Positions 26,373-35,377 are shown, counted from the stretch's first letter. The stretch: DNA of 64,000 nt from Mameliella sp. MMSF_3455 (GCF_030733205.1 NZ_JASHJL010000023.1:21622-85621), one strand, 5' to 3'. The notes: a model not told the origin generated them from the sequence alone. Made by a program: numbers and translations.

Positions 26373-26870
26373 ATGCGGCTGGTCTGGGTGATGGCGCTCT
26401 GCGCTGCGGTGGCTTCTTGCGGCTGGGTGCCGCAGGGGCGGTTTTCCGGACAAGGCGCGATGCGCGCCGAACCGGCCTCGCGCGGTTTTGGCGGCTTTGC
26501 CGAAGGGCAGGGCGGCGCGGCGCTGAACGCCTTTCGGGCCGAAAACGGCCTGCCGCCACTGACGCGCTCCGCCCGGCTGGAAGAGGCCGCGCGCCGCCAC
26601 GCGCAGGACATGGACCGCAAGGGCTTTTTCGACCATGTCGGCCCGGACGGCAGCAACCCGATGAGCCGCGTGCAAAGGGCCGGCTACCGGCCCTGCGTGA
26701 TCGCGGAAAACATCGCCCGGGGGCAGCGCACGCTGGGCGAGGTGATGTCTGATTGGGCCGGGTCGCCCGGACACCGGCGCACCATGCTGTCCCAGGGTGC
26801 CACGGAATACGGGCTCGTGCGCAGTTCCAATGACAGCTGGGTCATGGTGGTGGGGCGCGACGGCTGTTGA
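26373..26870 (+). CDS. CAP-domain lipoprotein
   Basis: A 165-residue secreted protein. The signal peptide ends in a lipobox (AVASC, modified Cys at residue 16), so it should be an outer- or inner-membrane lipoprotein. The rest is a CAP/SCP-like (PR-1) domain, with the conserved blocks RLEEAARRHAQDMDRKGFFDH and the final WVMVVGRDGC. Bacterial CAP proteins are poorly understood; proposed roles include nuclease or protease activity. It begins 11 bp after the amidohydrolase stop and is probably cotranscribed. Confidence 0.82.
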   Translation: MRLVWVMALCAAVASCGWVPQGRFSGQGAMRAEPASRGFGGFAEGQGGAALNAFRAENGLPPLTRSARLEEAARRHAQDMDRKGFFDHVGPDGSNPMSRVQRAGYRPCVIAENIARGQRTLGEVMSDWAGSPGHRRTMLSQGATEYGLVRSSNDSWVMVVGRDGC

Positions 26871-26885
26871 GCCGCCGCTGGCGCC

Positions 26886-27281
26886 TTACTCCTCGACGTC
26901 GTCCATGTCGATTTGGCCCGACAGCTTACGTCGGATGATCGACCAGCTGAGGCCCACGCCCAGTACCAGCGACAGGGCAAATATCCCGATCCAGGTCGAC
27001 AGCTTGGGGTCCGACAGGTCGAGCAATCCATAATAGACCAGCGCCCAGAGAATCGCGGCGACCAGCCCCAGCACCAACGCCATGCCGAAAACCCCGATCG
27101 AGCGCAGCGTCGCCCGCAGGTAGATGATATAGCCGATCAGCAGCACGATCCCGAAGAGCACCACCAGCGGCAGGTTCCCGTCGACATTGTTCATGGCCCA
27201 GCGGACATAGTTGACCTGGCTCGGGTTGTAGGTTGCGGCCAGCAGGACGAAGGCAAAGAGCCAGCGCAGCAGGAAACTCAT
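26886..27281 (-). CDS. DUF6524-like four-helix membrane protein
   Basis: A 131-residue protein with about four transmembrane helices: residues 1-20, 36-55, 60-85 and 95-115. It ends in an acidic tail (QIDMDDVEE). The start ATG is preceded by GGAGGTG at correct distance. It matches the small Rhodobacteraceae family I know as DUF6524, with no known function; the name is moderately certain. It is divergent from purA, and the two share a 140-bp intergenic region. Confidence 0.68.
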   Translation of the reverse strand: MSFLLRWLFAFVLLAATYNPSQVNYVRWAMNNVDGNLPLVVLFGIVLLIGYIIYLRATLRSIGVFGMALVLGLVAAILWALVYYGLLDLSDPKLSTWIGIFALSLVLGVGLSWSIIRRKLSGQIDMDDVEE

Positions 27282-27375
27282 ATGGGCACCTCCAGAGGTT
27301 TGCCGCCTTGCTGCCCTGACGGCGCGCGCCTGTCCAGTCTCTTGCGGCGATTTTGCGGTTTCGCAGGCGGCATTG

Positions 27376-27393
27376 CGCGCGTATACACGCGCG
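27376..27393. promoter_or_regulatory. Palindrome in the purA upstream region, candidate operator
   Basis: CGCGCGT and ACGCGCG arms flank a central ATAC, giving an 18-bp near-perfect palindrome 28 bp ahead of the purA start. It lies between divergent genes and could regulate purA, the DUF6524-like gene, or both. A short cruciform or a leader hairpin is the alternative. Confidence 0.4.
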
Positions 27394-27421
27394 GGTTTGC
27401 AACGCCGTAAAGGGGAATGTG

Positions 27422-28717
27422 ATGGCAAATGTCGTCGTGGTTGGCGCGCAATGGGGTGACGAAGGCAAGGGCAAGATCGTCGACTGGCTGTCGAGCCGGG
27501 CCGATGTGATCTGCCGTTTCCAAGGTGGCCACAACGCCGGGCACACGCTGGTCGTCGATGGCACGGTCTACAAGCTGCACGCGCTGCCGTCTGGCGTGGT
27601 GCGCCGGGGCAAGCTGTCGGTCATCGGCAATGGCGTGGTGCTGGACCCCTGGCACCTGGTGTCCGAGATCGAGACGATCCGCGCGCAAGGTGTGGAAATC
27701 ACGCCCGAAACGCTGATGATCGCCGAAAACACGCCGTTGATCCTGCCGATCCACGGCGAGCTGGACCGCGCCCGCGAGGCCGCCGCACGTCCGGGCGCCA
27801 AGATCGGCACCACCGGTCGCGGCATCGGCCCGGCCTACGAGGACAAGGTGGGCCGTCGCGCCGTGCGCGTCGCCGACCTGGCCGATGATGCCACGCTGCA
27901 GGCGCGTGTGGACCGGGCGCTGGCGCATCACGACCCGCTGCGCCGTGGCCTGGGAATCGAGGCGGTGGACCGCGACGCGCTGATCGCGCAGCTGCGGCAG
28001 GTTTCCGAGGAGATCCTGCAATACGCGGCCCCGGTCTGGAAGATCCTGAACGAGAAGCGCCGCGCCGGTGAGCGTATTCTCTTCGAAGGAGCCCAGGGCG
28101 CGCTGCTGGACGTGGACTTCGGCACCTATCCCTTTGTCACTTCCTCGAACGTCATCGCCGGGCAGGCGGCCACCGGCACCGGTATCGGCCCTGGCGCCAT
28201 CGATTTCGTGCTGGGCATCGTCAAGGCCTACACCACCCGCGTGGGCGAGGGGCCGTTCCCGACCGAGTTGGACGATGCGGACGGTCAGCGCCTGGGCGAG
28301 CGCGGCCATGAGTTCGGCACCACCACGGGCCGCAAGCGCCGCTGCGGCTGGTTCGACGCGGTGCTGGTGCGCCAGACCTGTGCGACTTCGGGTGTGAACG
28401 GCATTTCGCTGACCAAGCTGGACGTGCTGGACGGGTTCGAGACGCTCAAGATCTGTGTCGGCTACGAGCTGGACGGCAAGGTTCTGGACTACCTGCCCTT
28501 CGCCTCCGAGGAACAGGCGCGTTGCGTGCCGGTCTACGAAGAGATGGAAGGCTGGAGCGAATCGACCGAAGGCGCGCGCAGCTGGGCCGATCTGCCGGCC
28601 GCGGCGATCAAATACGTCCGCCGTGTCGAAGAGCTGATCGGTTGTCCGGTGGCCCTGCTGTCCACCTCGCCCGAGCGTGATGACACGATTCTGGTCACGG
28701 ACCCCTTCGCGGACTAA
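27422..28717 (+). CDS. purA: Adenylosuccinate synthetase PurA
   Basis: A 431-residue enzyme that joins IMP and aspartate using GTP, the first step from IMP to AMP. The signature [11 protein letters not shown] is at residues 8-18 (Asp13 catalytic), GGHNAGHT around residue 38 provides His41, and [14 protein letters not shown] and the C-terminal [14 protein letters not shown] block are intact. The length is standard. I chose the ATG at MANVVVVG rather than longer in-frame extensions that have no homology. A DUF2842 gene follows closely. Confidence 0.96.
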   Translation: MANVVVVGAQWGDEGKGKIVDWLSSRADVICRFQGGHNAGHTLVVDGTVYKLHALPSGVVRRGKLSVIGNGVVLDPWHLVSEIETIRAQGVEITPETLMIAENTPLILPIHGELDRAREAAARPGAKIGTTGRGIGPAYEDKVGRRAVRVADLADDATLQARVDRALAHHDPLRRGLGIEAVDRDALIAQLRQVSEEILQYAAPVWKILNEKRRAGERILFEGAQGALLDVDFGTYPFVTSSNVIAGQAATGTGIGPGAIDFVLGIVKAYTTRVGEGPFPTELDDADGQRLGERGHEFGTTTGRKRRCGWFDAVLVRQTCATSGVNGISLTKLDVLDGFETLKICVGYELDGKVLDYLPFASEEQARCVPVYEEMEGWSESTEGARSWADLPAAAIKYVRRVEELIGCPVALLSTSPERDDTILVTDPFAD

Positions 28718-28748
28718 CTGCATTCGCAGGATCGGAAAGGAGCAAGAC

Positions 28749-28976
28749 ATGGCACTCAGCTACAAGGCGCGCAGGCGCTGGTCCCTTTTCGTGCTGCTGG
28801 TGGGGTTCCCGCTCTATATCGTGGTGGCCTGGGGCGTGCTGAGCCGCCTTGACCTGTGGCACCTGCCGGTGGCGGTGGAATTCGTGATCTACGTCTTTTT
28901 CGGCGTGGCCTGGATCCTGCCGCTGAAGCCGATCTTCATGGGCGTCGGCCAGGCCGACCCCGATGACAGGGAGTGA
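28749..28976 (+). CDS. DUF2842-family small membrane protein
   Basis: A 75-residue protein with two transmembrane helices (about 14-33 and 42-62) and a short hydrophilic end with DPDDRE. This is the DUF2842 family, common in alphaproteobacteria and of unknown function. The start follows AAAGGAG, 31 bp after the purA stop, so it is probably cotranscribed with purA. Confidence 0.75.
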   Translation: MALSYKARRRWSLFVLLVGFPLYIVVAWGVLSRLDLWHLPVAVEFVIYVFFGVAWILPLKPIFMGVGQADPDDRE

Positions 28977-29132
28977 CGGCGGTCTGGACGCTCGTCGGCC
29001 GCGGTAGCAGTGCCCAGCTTTCCGTTCCTTGAGGCTTGCGGTGAGCGCGGCAGGTGACCTTGGCAGATGTGGTGCTGATCGTGCCTTGCTGGAGTATTTT
29101 GACCGCCCACAGGTCAGAAATGCAGGATATGG

Positions 29133-29170
29133 TGGCCATTCGATTTGATGTTTCGAATGGCCATTCTTTT
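29133..29170 (+). terminator. Rho-independent terminator downstream of purA-DUF2842
   Basis: A perfect 11-bp stem (TGGCCATTCGA with TCGAATGGCCA) and a 9-base loop are followed by TTCTTTTTAC. It stands 157 bp after the DUF2842 stop, with no recognised gene in between. Confidence 0.8.
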
Positions 29171-29296
29171 TACGCTTCAAACAACCGTCATTGCTTTGAT
29201 CTCGAACAGAAGCTCCAGAATAGCCAGACGCGACACACTAAGGTAACCTGCCCCCCGCGAAATCCCTCACCGTGACGTAGCGTCTGCGCCAACTCT

Positions 29297-29545
29297 GTGC
29301 ATTGCGGCGAAATCTGGCTGTTTCGGTCTTCTTGTGGGGTGGATTTAAATATTTTCATATATCTTCCAACATCCAAAGGTGAACTCCTATTGAGTTCGCT
29401 CCTTGGGCTGGCGTTTTACGTCTCCTTTTTCCGGCTGGTTTACCCACTTGGATTTACCGTGTTCGTCAATCGCCTGCCGAAACCAGATAGGAGGAGGTTT
29501 GAAGAAGGCGCTTTGTTCAAATTCTTCTTTGTTGAGGGGTTGTAA
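29297..29545 (+). CDS. Short hypothetical protein, doubtful
   Basis: An 82-codon frame with a GTG start, AT-richer than the surroundings. It has one plausible hydrophobic segment (LLSSLLGLAFYVSFFRLVYP) and a basic, acidic-ended tail. No family is recognised and no good ribosome-binding site is visible. It sits next to the transposase remnant, so it may be cargo DNA or chance coding. Confidence 0.25.
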   Translation: MHCGEIWLFRSSCGVDLNIFIYLPTSKGELLLSSLLGLAFYVSFFRLVYPLGFTVFVNRLPKPDRRRFEEGALFKFFFVEGL

Positions 29546-29556
29546 CCACGAGTGTT

Positions 29557-29700
29557 GATTCCGGTTTGGCCGCAGAAATCAGCGAGATGGCTGCGGAGCC
29601 CGGAGTTGTTCACGTATCGGTCGATGGAGCGAAGCAGGTGATCCTGCGGCATGTGATCCTCGAGCGAGACCTTGTGGAACAGCGCCAGAAGCGGTCCCAT
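29557..29700 (-). pseudogene. N-terminal remnant of an IS1182/IS5-type transposase
   Basis: About 48 residues read like the N-terminus of IS1182-like DDE transposases: LFHKVSLEDHMPQDHLLRSI, then DRYVNNSGLRSHLADF. The frame continues after FCGQTGI into unrelated sequence, and no DDE catalytic region follows in any frame. It is therefore a truncated leftover. No terminal inverted repeats could be recognised. Confidence 0.65.
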
Positions 29701-29985
29701 CCTGGCCGATCCTCCTACCCGCTGTTTTGAACCAACCAAATCTTCCTCGATCAAGGCCGAGATTTTCAACACGATCCGCCCCTTCCACGCCCTTCACTTG
29801 CGCGGCGAGAAAGGAGTGTCCGAGGCGAACGGCAGGATGCCGGCATACCCGACACGCGATGGGCCAGCGCGCTCGCAGATTTCTGCAAGCGCGCGTTCAT
29901 TTATGGCCCTCAGGTTGTTCGGCTGGACGTTCGTCACAGCTGACAGGTGGCTGGGATCCGGTACGGGGGTTTTCTATGGACGGGA

Positions 29986-32160
29986 TCAGCCGTTGGCGGC
30001 AGGCTTGAAGCTGATCGTCTCGGCGGCAGTGAACCGGCCGCCCGAGGTCTTGCGGATCTTGCCCTCGCGCAGCAGCTGGCCAAAGCTGCGCAGCCGGTCC
30101 TCGCGTGAGCTGTCGGTGACCTCGGCCTGGCGCAGCGTCGTCATCAACTGCGGGCGCGAGAACTGGTCGCGGCCCTCGACGTAGGACATGTAGGCGGCGG
30201 CGGCCTCCAGCAATTCGGGCAGTTCCGCGGCGCCCACGTCCTGGGCATAGGCGGCAAAGCCCGAGGCCGTGCCGGCCTGTGCCGGGCTGTGGGTTTCGGG
30301 CGCGGGAACCGTGCGGCGCACGCGGCGCGGGCGGACAGGGCCGGGCTCGCCGGCGTCGGAGGCCGCGGCGACACGCTGTTCCGCCACCAGTTTCAGCGGC
30401 GTCGGCGCATCGTCATGGGGCGCGGGGCGCGCGCTGGGGTGGCTCACGCTTTGCGGACGGCGCGGGCGCACCACGCTGGCCAGATCCTCGCGGTAGGGTT
30501 CCTGTTCCTCGGCGGCATCCGCCTTCTTGCTCAGGTGGCGATCCGCCTTGGTGGCGGCAACGGCGGCGCGCAGGTGGGCGATGGCGCTGCGGCGGCGGTT
30601 GCCTTCGGGTTCGTCCATCTCGGTGTTGGTCTGGTCCAGCAGGCGCGAGGTGTCGCCGTCGCCGACCTCTCCCTCGGTCAGCATGGCGCGGGCCGGGCTT
30701 GCCAGCTTGACGGCCTTGCGCGCGTTGTCCTGAATCGCTTCGGCAACCGTGTCTTCCAGGTCCGGGGCAGGCTCTGCCTCGGGGGCGGTGATCGGGTTGT
30801 CGAGGCGCAGCGGTGCAGCGTCCACATCTGGCGCGGCAGTCGCCAAAGCTTCGTCTTCATCCTCGTCCGTGACGGTGTCCCAGGTATCGGACAGCGCGGC
30901 ATCGTCGTCCTCGTCCCAGGCGCCGAAGTCGCTGGCCAGTTCCGCCTTTACTGCGGCCAGTTCCCGGGCCAGTTCCGCTTCTTCCTCGGGGCTGAGGCTG
31001 CTGGTTTCTTCCGGGGTGAAACCGCCAGGCGCGGTGTCGTCCAGAACCTCTTCCAGCGTGCCCTCGTCGATTGCCTGTTCAAAGGCGGCGCGCTTGACCT
31101 TGACGATGCGGGCACGCACCGGGGCCGGTTCGGGCTGATCCTCGGCGGGCAACGCGTCGACGGGCGCGGGGGCAGGGCCCTCGGCCTCCGGTTCCGGCGC
31201 CGTCTCTGCCGTCCGGGCCAGGTCCAGCGCCGCCTCGGGGTCATCCTCGGGCGCTTCGGCGATGTCATCGCTCTCGTCGGGCTCGGCATCCGGGCGCATC
31301 GGGCCGGTGGCCAGCGCGGCAGCGGCGGCGGTCGCCGCGGTCCGGCGCAGGGGGGCGTCTTCCTTGTCGTCGTCTTCGGCCATCAGGCTGGCAACGGCGG
31401 CATCCAGCGCGCTGTCGTGATCCTCTTCCGGCGCGTCCAGGTTGACGTTCAGGTCCGCCGCCAGATCGGAGTCCTCCTCGTTGTCGGCAAACAGCGTCTC
31501 GTCCAGTTCTGCCGCCTCGGTGTCGCCGCTTTCGACGACCAGTTCATCCAGCAGAGTTTCCAGCGCCTCGCCTTCGGGGGCCTCTTCCGGTGTGTCCTCC
31601 GGCGTGGCCTGCGGTGCGTCATCCTCGTCCTCTTCCTCGGCAGAGGCGACGACGGCGCGAATCCGGTCCAGCTTGGCGGTGATATCGTCGGGAGCGGAGG
31701 GCCGCGGAGCAGGCGCAGCCTCCGTCCCGTCGGGGGCCACGTCGTCCGGCGCGGCCTCGTGCACGAGGTCGGCGGTCGCAGGCTCCGGTCTTTCGGTCAG
31801 AACGGCGGTGGCTTCGATGGTATCGTCATCGGGCAGCATGTCATCGGCAACGGCGTCCTGCTCGCGGCCCGACATCGCGGCGGCCATCGCCCCGGCAGAG
31901 GCGGCGGCGGCCATCACGCGCGGCGGGCTGCCGATGGACAGCGTGCCGCTGCCCGGCTCGGCCAGGCGGTCGCGCAGGTATTCCGAGGCAAGTTCGGGAT
32001 CGAACTGCGGCGGTTCGGCGCCAAAGAACCGGTCCTCGCCGACGACGCCGCGGAAAAAATGCGTGGCTTCCTTGACCACGTCCAACGGATCGTCGAACCC
32101 CTCGGCGGTGCAGGAGAAGGTGCCGTAGGACACGGTCAGGATCTTGCTCGAACTCACCAT
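29986..32160 (-). CDS. Large acidic Rhodobacteraceae protein of unknown function
   Basis: A 724-residue protein in three parts. Residues 1-75 form a folded N-terminal domain (SKILTVSYGTFSCTAEGFDD ... DRFFGAEPPQFDPE). A very long region, about residues 100-590, is low in complexity and rich in Glu, Asp, Ala and Pro, so it is probably disordered. A conserved C-terminal domain of about 95 residues follows (AAAYMSYVEGRDQFSRPQLM, LRSFGQLLREGKIRKTSGGR). I know this N- and C-terminal combination as a recurrent but uncharacterised protein of roseobacters, sometimes labelled as chemotaxis CheA or lipoprotein without support. No signal peptide or membrane helix. A GTG four codons upstream is an alternative start. 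Confidence 0.7.
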   Translation of the reverse strand: MVSSSKILTVSYGTFSCTAEGFDDPLDVVKEATHFFRGVVGEDRFFGAEPPQFDPELASEYLRDRLAEPGSGTLSIGSPPRVMAAAASAGAMAAAMSGREQDAVADDMLPDDDTIEATAVLTERPEPATADLVHEAAPDDVAPDGTEAAPAPRPSAPDDITAKLDRIRAVVASAEEEDEDDAPQATPEDTPEEAPEGEALETLLDELVVESGDTEAAELDETLFADNEEDSDLAADLNVNLDAPEEDHDSALDAAVASLMAEDDDKEDAPLRRTAATAAAAALATGPMRPDAEPDESDDIAEAPEDDPEAALDLARTAETAPEPEAEGPAPAPVDALPAEDQPEPAPVRARIVKVKRAAFEQAIDEGTLEEVLDDTAPGGFTPEETSSLSPEEEAELARELAAVKAELASDFGAWDEDDDAALSDTWDTVTDEDEDEALATAAPDVDAAPLRLDNPITAPEAEPAPDLEDTVAEAIQDNARKAVKLASPARAMLTEGEVGDGDTSRLLDQTNTEMDEPEGNRRRSAIAHLRAAVAATKADRHLSKKADAAEEQEPYREDLASVVRPRRPQSVSHPSARPAPHDDAPTPLKLVAEQRVAAASDAGEPGPVRPRRVRRTVPAPETHSPAQAGTASGFAAYAQDVGAAELPELLEAAAAYMSYVEGRDQFSRPQLMTTLRQAEVTDSSREDRLRSFGQLLREGKIRKTSGGRFTAAETISFKPAANG

Positions 32161-32299
32161 AGTGCTGCTCACTTTCTATCGTTCTGCAACAGTGTGTTTA
32201 CCACGCTGACCGGGACGAAAGCTGATCGAATCTGTGCCCGGAAGGGTATCATTTCGTGACCGGATTGTGGTCTGTTTCCCAAAAAGCCATTAATTCGCC

Positions 32300-32986
32300 A
32301 TGAAGTCTAAAATTGTTCATAGCGACACGCCAGTCCTCCTCGTGGGGGGCGGCGAAGTCGACAACGCGGTTCTGGCCCGGGCGGTTCAGGCGGCGGAGGT
32401 GGTCGTAGCGGCCGACAGCGGCGCCGAAACGGTGCTGGCGCAGGGCCGGATGCCGGATGCCGTCTATGGCGACATGGATTCGCTGGCGCCAGAGGTGCAG
32501 ACCCGGCTGGATCCCGGCGTTCTGCGGCCCATCGCGGAACAGGACAGCACCGATTTCGACAAGTGCCTGCGCCATATCTCGGCGCCGTTGGTCTTTGGCT
32601 ACGGGTTCCTGGGCAAGCGGCTGGATCATCAACTGGCGGCCATGACGGTGCTGGCCGCGCGCTGCGACGTGCGTTGCATTCTGATCGGGGCCGAGGACGT
32701 GACCATGCTCTGCCCGCCCGACCTGGCGCTGGACCTTGCGCCGGGCACGCGGCTGTCGCTCTTTCCGATGGCGCCGGTCACCGGGCGGTCACAGGGGCTT
32801 CGCTGGCCGATCGACGGGCTGAACTTTGCGCCAACTGGCCCCGTGGGCACCTCGAACGAGGTGACCGGGCCGGTGCGCCTGTCGATGGACGGGCCGCAGA
32901 TGCTGCTCATCCTGCCGGCGGAATGCCTGAATGTACTGCTTTCGGGACTGGCGGACGCGCCCGGTGGATGGCCCGCTCGCGCATGA
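32300..32986 (+). CDS. thiN: Thiamine pyrophosphokinase
   Basis: A 228-residue enzyme that transfers pyrophosphate from ATP to thiamine to make the cofactor thiamine diphosphate. The family motifs are ADSGAE near residue 38, GDMDS near residue 57 and EQDSTDFDKC near residue 79, which form the active site. The C-terminal beta-sandwich follows. It is a lone gene with no other thi genes and no recognisable TPP riboswitch upstream. Its last 80 bases overlap the 3' end of the opposing EamA transporter gene. Confidence 0.88.
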   Translation: MKSKIVHSDTPVLLVGGGEVDNAVLARAVQAAEVVVAADSGAETVLAQGRMPDAVYGDMDSLAPEVQTRLDPGVLRPIAEQDSTDFDKCLRHISAPLVFGYGFLGKRLDHQLAAMTVLAARCDVRCILIGAEDVTMLCPPDLALDLAPGTRLSLFPMAPVTGRSQGLRWPIDGLNFAPTGPVGTSNEVTGPVRLSMDGPQMLLILPAECLNVLLSGLADAPGGWPARA

Positions 32987-33857
32987 CGATGTACAGCCCG
33001 GCGGCGATGGTCACACCGATTCCCAGCGTCGCCAGCGGCCCCGGCAGGTCGCCGAAGATCACATAGCCCACGGCGGTGGCAAAGGGGATTTCCAGGTACT
33101 GCATCGGCGCGAGGGTCGAGGCCGGCGCATAGCGCAACGACCATGTCATCAGCAGGTGCGCCAGCGTCCCCGCCGCCCCCATCGCGGTGATCAGCCACCA
33201 ACCGCGGGCCGAGGGTGCGACCCATGACAGAGCCTCGACCGTGTCAGACGGGGTCAGCGCCATGACCGGCACCATGATCACCAGGGCGATCAAGGCAGAG
33301 ACCGCCTGCATCGCGATGGGATCTGTCTCTCCGGCGATACGCCGCGTCACCAGCATGAACAGCGCAAACACCACGGCGACACCCAGCGGCAGCAGCGCGG
33401 GCCAGCCAACCTCGGAAAAGGCAGGCTGAACCACCATCAAGGTGCCGACAAAACCCACCGCACTGGCCGCCAGCCGCCGCCAGCCCACTTCCTCGCCCAG
33501 GAACCAGAACCCCAGCAAGAGCAGGATGAACGGCATGACATAGGCGATGGCAATGGCATCGGCCAGCGGCAGGTACAGCAGCGAGGTGAAGACCAGCGAG
33601 ATCCCCGTGATATGCAGCAGCGTGCGCAGGGTGACGAAGAACAGGATGCGCCCATCCATCCGCCAGACCCGGCGCGTCGCGATGCTCAGCGGGACAAGGA
33701 TCGCCGCCTGAAACGCAAAGCGCAGCGTCACCAACTGACCAACCGCCATCTCGGACCCCAGCAGTTTCGCCAGCGCATCCGCAAAGGGGGCCAGCAGGCA
33801 GAATGCCAGCATCAGGGCAATGCCCAGCATGGGACGGTCGAGATCGGTGTCGTTCAT
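32907..33857 (-). CDS. EamA/DMT-superfamily transporter
   Basis: A 316-residue inner-membrane protein with ten predicted helices in two EamA repeats (for example ALMLAFCLLAPFADALAKLL and FFVTLRTLLHITGISLVF). DMT-family members export or take up amino acids, nucleotides or other small metabolites. It is clearly paralogous to the transporter at 60073-60996 (shared GWRRL-A-AVGF and YLEI motifs). Its last 26 residues are encoded antisense to the end of thiN. Substrate unknown. Confidence 0.87.
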   Translation of the reverse strand: MNDTDLDRPMLGIALMLAFCLLAPFADALAKLLGSEMAVGQLVTLRFAFQAAILVPLSIATRRVWRMDGRILFFVTLRTLLHITGISLVFTSLLYLPLADAIAIAYVMPFILLLLGFWFLGEEVGWRRLAASAVGFVGTLMVVQPAFSEVGWPALLPLGVAVVFALFMLVTRRIAGETDPIAMQAVSALIALVIMVPVMALTPSDTVEALSWVAPSARGWWLITAMGAAGTLAHLLMTWSLRYAPASTLAPMQYLEIPFATAVGYVIFGDLPGPLATLGIGVTIAAGLYIVMRERAIHRARPPVPKAVHSGIPPAG

Positions 33858-34026
33858 GCGCGGACCCTAGCGCCGGGGCGCCAGCGGCGAAACGGCAAAA
33901 GCAATCAGCGGCCTGCGAGGCGGTGCCGGTCGTCCGGCGGCGCCAGCCCCCCCCCAATCAACAGGCCCCGGCGCCGACAAAGCTGGCCCGCGCAACCAAT
34001 GAGAGGTTGCACGAAAGCCTCCGGCC

Positions 34027-35292
34027 TCAGTCCAGCGCGCGCCAGCCGATGTCGCGGCGATGCACGCCCTCGGGCCAGTCCACGGCATCGACCAGCGCAT
34101 AGGCGCGGTCGCGGGCCTCCTGCAGGGAGGTGCCACGCGCCGTGGCGTTCAGCACCCGCCCGCCATTGGCCAGCACCTTGCCGCCCTCGGCCTTGGTCCC
34201 GGCGTGAAACATCATGTGGAAACTGTCCTCGGGCAGGGCGTCCAGGCCGCGGATCTCGGTGCCTTTCGCATAGTCGCCGGGATACCCGTCGGCGGCCATG
34301 ACCACGGTCATGGCGTGGTCCTCTGCCCATGTGACCTGCGCCTCGGCCAGCCGCCCATCGGCACAGGCATGCATCAGGTCCAGCGCCTGTGCCCCCAGCC
34401 GCAGCATCAGCACCTGGCATTCCGGGTCGCCGAACCGCACGTTGTATTCCACCAGCCGGGGCTGCCCGCTCTCGATCATCAGCCCGACATAGAGCACGCC
34501 CTGGTAGGGCATCCCGCGCCGGACCATCTCGGCCATCGTCGGGCGCACGATCTCGTCCAGTGCCTTCTGCGTCACGGCCTCGTCCATGATCGGCGCGGGG
34601 GAATAGGCCCCCATGCCGCCGGTATTGGGGCCGGTGTCGCCTTCGCCGATGCGCTTGTGATCCTGCGCGGTGCCGATGGGCAGGCAGGTCTCGCCATCGA
34701 CCAGCACGAAAAAGCTCGCCTCTTCGCCACTCATGAATTCCTCGATCACCACCTCGGCGCCCGCGCCGCCAAAGGCGCCGCCGAACATGTCGTCGACCGC
34801 CGCGCAGGCGTCCTCGACGGTTTCGGCGATGATCACGCCCTTGCCCGCGGCAAGCCCGTCGGCCTTGACGACGATGGGCGCGCCCTGGGCGCGGATATGG
34901 TCCTTGGCGGCCTCGGCCTCGGTAAAATGGCCATAGCCCGCGGTGGGGGCATTCACGGCGGCGCAGATCTCCTTGGTAAAGCTCTTGGAGGCTTCCAGCC
35001 GGGCGGCGTCGGCAGAGGGGCCGAAGACAAGGATGCCGGCCTCGCGCAGGCGGTCGGCCACGCCGGCGGCCAACGGTGCCTCTGGCCCGATGATCACCAG
35101 GTCGATGGCGTTTTCGCCGGCGAATTCCGTCACTGCGCCCGGGTCCTCGATGTCCAGCCGCGCGCATTCGGCGATCTGGGCGATGCCCGCGTTGCCCGGC
35201 GCCACGATCAGCTTGTCGCACTTGGGGTTCTGCAGGGTGGCCCAGGCAAGACTGTGTTCGCGGCCGCCACTGCCGAGGATGAGAATGTTCAC
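34027..35292 (-). CDS. purD: Phosphoribosylamine-glycine ligase PurD
   Basis: A 421-residue ATP-grasp enzyme for the second step of purine synthesis, joining phosphoribosylamine with glycine. It has the N-terminal GSGGREHSLAW motif at residues 7-17, the ATP-grasp domain (VVKADGLAAGKGVIIAE, residues 137-153), and the metal-binding block VEYNVRFGDPECQVLM. Length is normal. It is divergent from xseA. A hairpin stands in the shared intergenic region. Confidence 0.95.
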   Translation of the reverse strand: MNILILGSGGREHSLAWATLQNPKCDKLIVAPGNAGIAQIAECARLDIEDPGAVTEFAGENAIDLVIIGPEAPLAAGVADRLREAGILVFGPSADAARLEASKSFTKEICAAVNAPTAGYGHFTEAEAAKDHIRAQGAPIVVKADGLAAGKGVIIAETVEDACAAVDDMFGGAFGGAGAEVVIEEFMSGEEASFFVLVDGETCLPIGTAQDHKRIGEGDTGPNTGGMGAYSPAPIMDEAVTQKALDEIVRPTMAEMVRRGMPYQGVLYVGLMIESGQPRLVEYNVRFGDPECQVLMLRLGAQALDLMHACADGRLAEAQVTWAEDHAMTVVMAADGYPGDYAKGTEIRGLDALPEDSFHMMFHAGTKAEGGKVLANGGRVLNATARGTSLQEARDRAYALVDAVDWPEGVHRRDIGWRALD

Positions 35293-35337
35293 GGGCGCAC
35301 TCCTTTGCTGGCCGGGTGGACAGGTTGACCCGTCGCG

Positions 35338-35377
35338 CCTCCGGGGATTTGGACCAAGAAGACGCCGGGGGCGTCTT
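35338..35377 (+). other. Hairpin plus dispersed-element core between purD and xseA
   Basis: Positions 35338-35361 resemble the dispersed element core (CCTCCGGGGATTTGG then ACCAAGAAG), copy C. The element runs into a hairpin with 8-bp arms AAGACGCC and GGCGTCTT and a GGG loop, followed by TT. Terminator-like structures are unexpected between divergent genes, so a leader role for xseA or a stray terminator within the repeat are the alternatives. Confidence 0.45.

Larger units (their letters stand above)
28977..29985. other. Scarred 1-kb region with reduced GC content
   Basis: The sequence between the DUF2842 gene and the acidic-protein gene is visibly more AT-rich than the surroundings, particularly 29150-29570. 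It contains a strong hairpin (29133-29170), one short possible gene (29297-29545), and an N-terminal transposase remnant (29557-29700, minus). The last 280 bp carry open frames with no recognisable content. The picture is of repeated insertion and decay. Confidence 0.6.

Noticed and set aside
27278..28750. Long minus-strand frame over purA
   Set aside because: purA on the plus strand is unmistakable; the frame is its antisense mirror.
30289..32259. A 656-codon plus-strand frame opposite the acidic protein
   Set aside because: The glycine- and arginine-rich translation is the mirror of the acidic low-complexity region, and the minus-strand protein has conserved ends.
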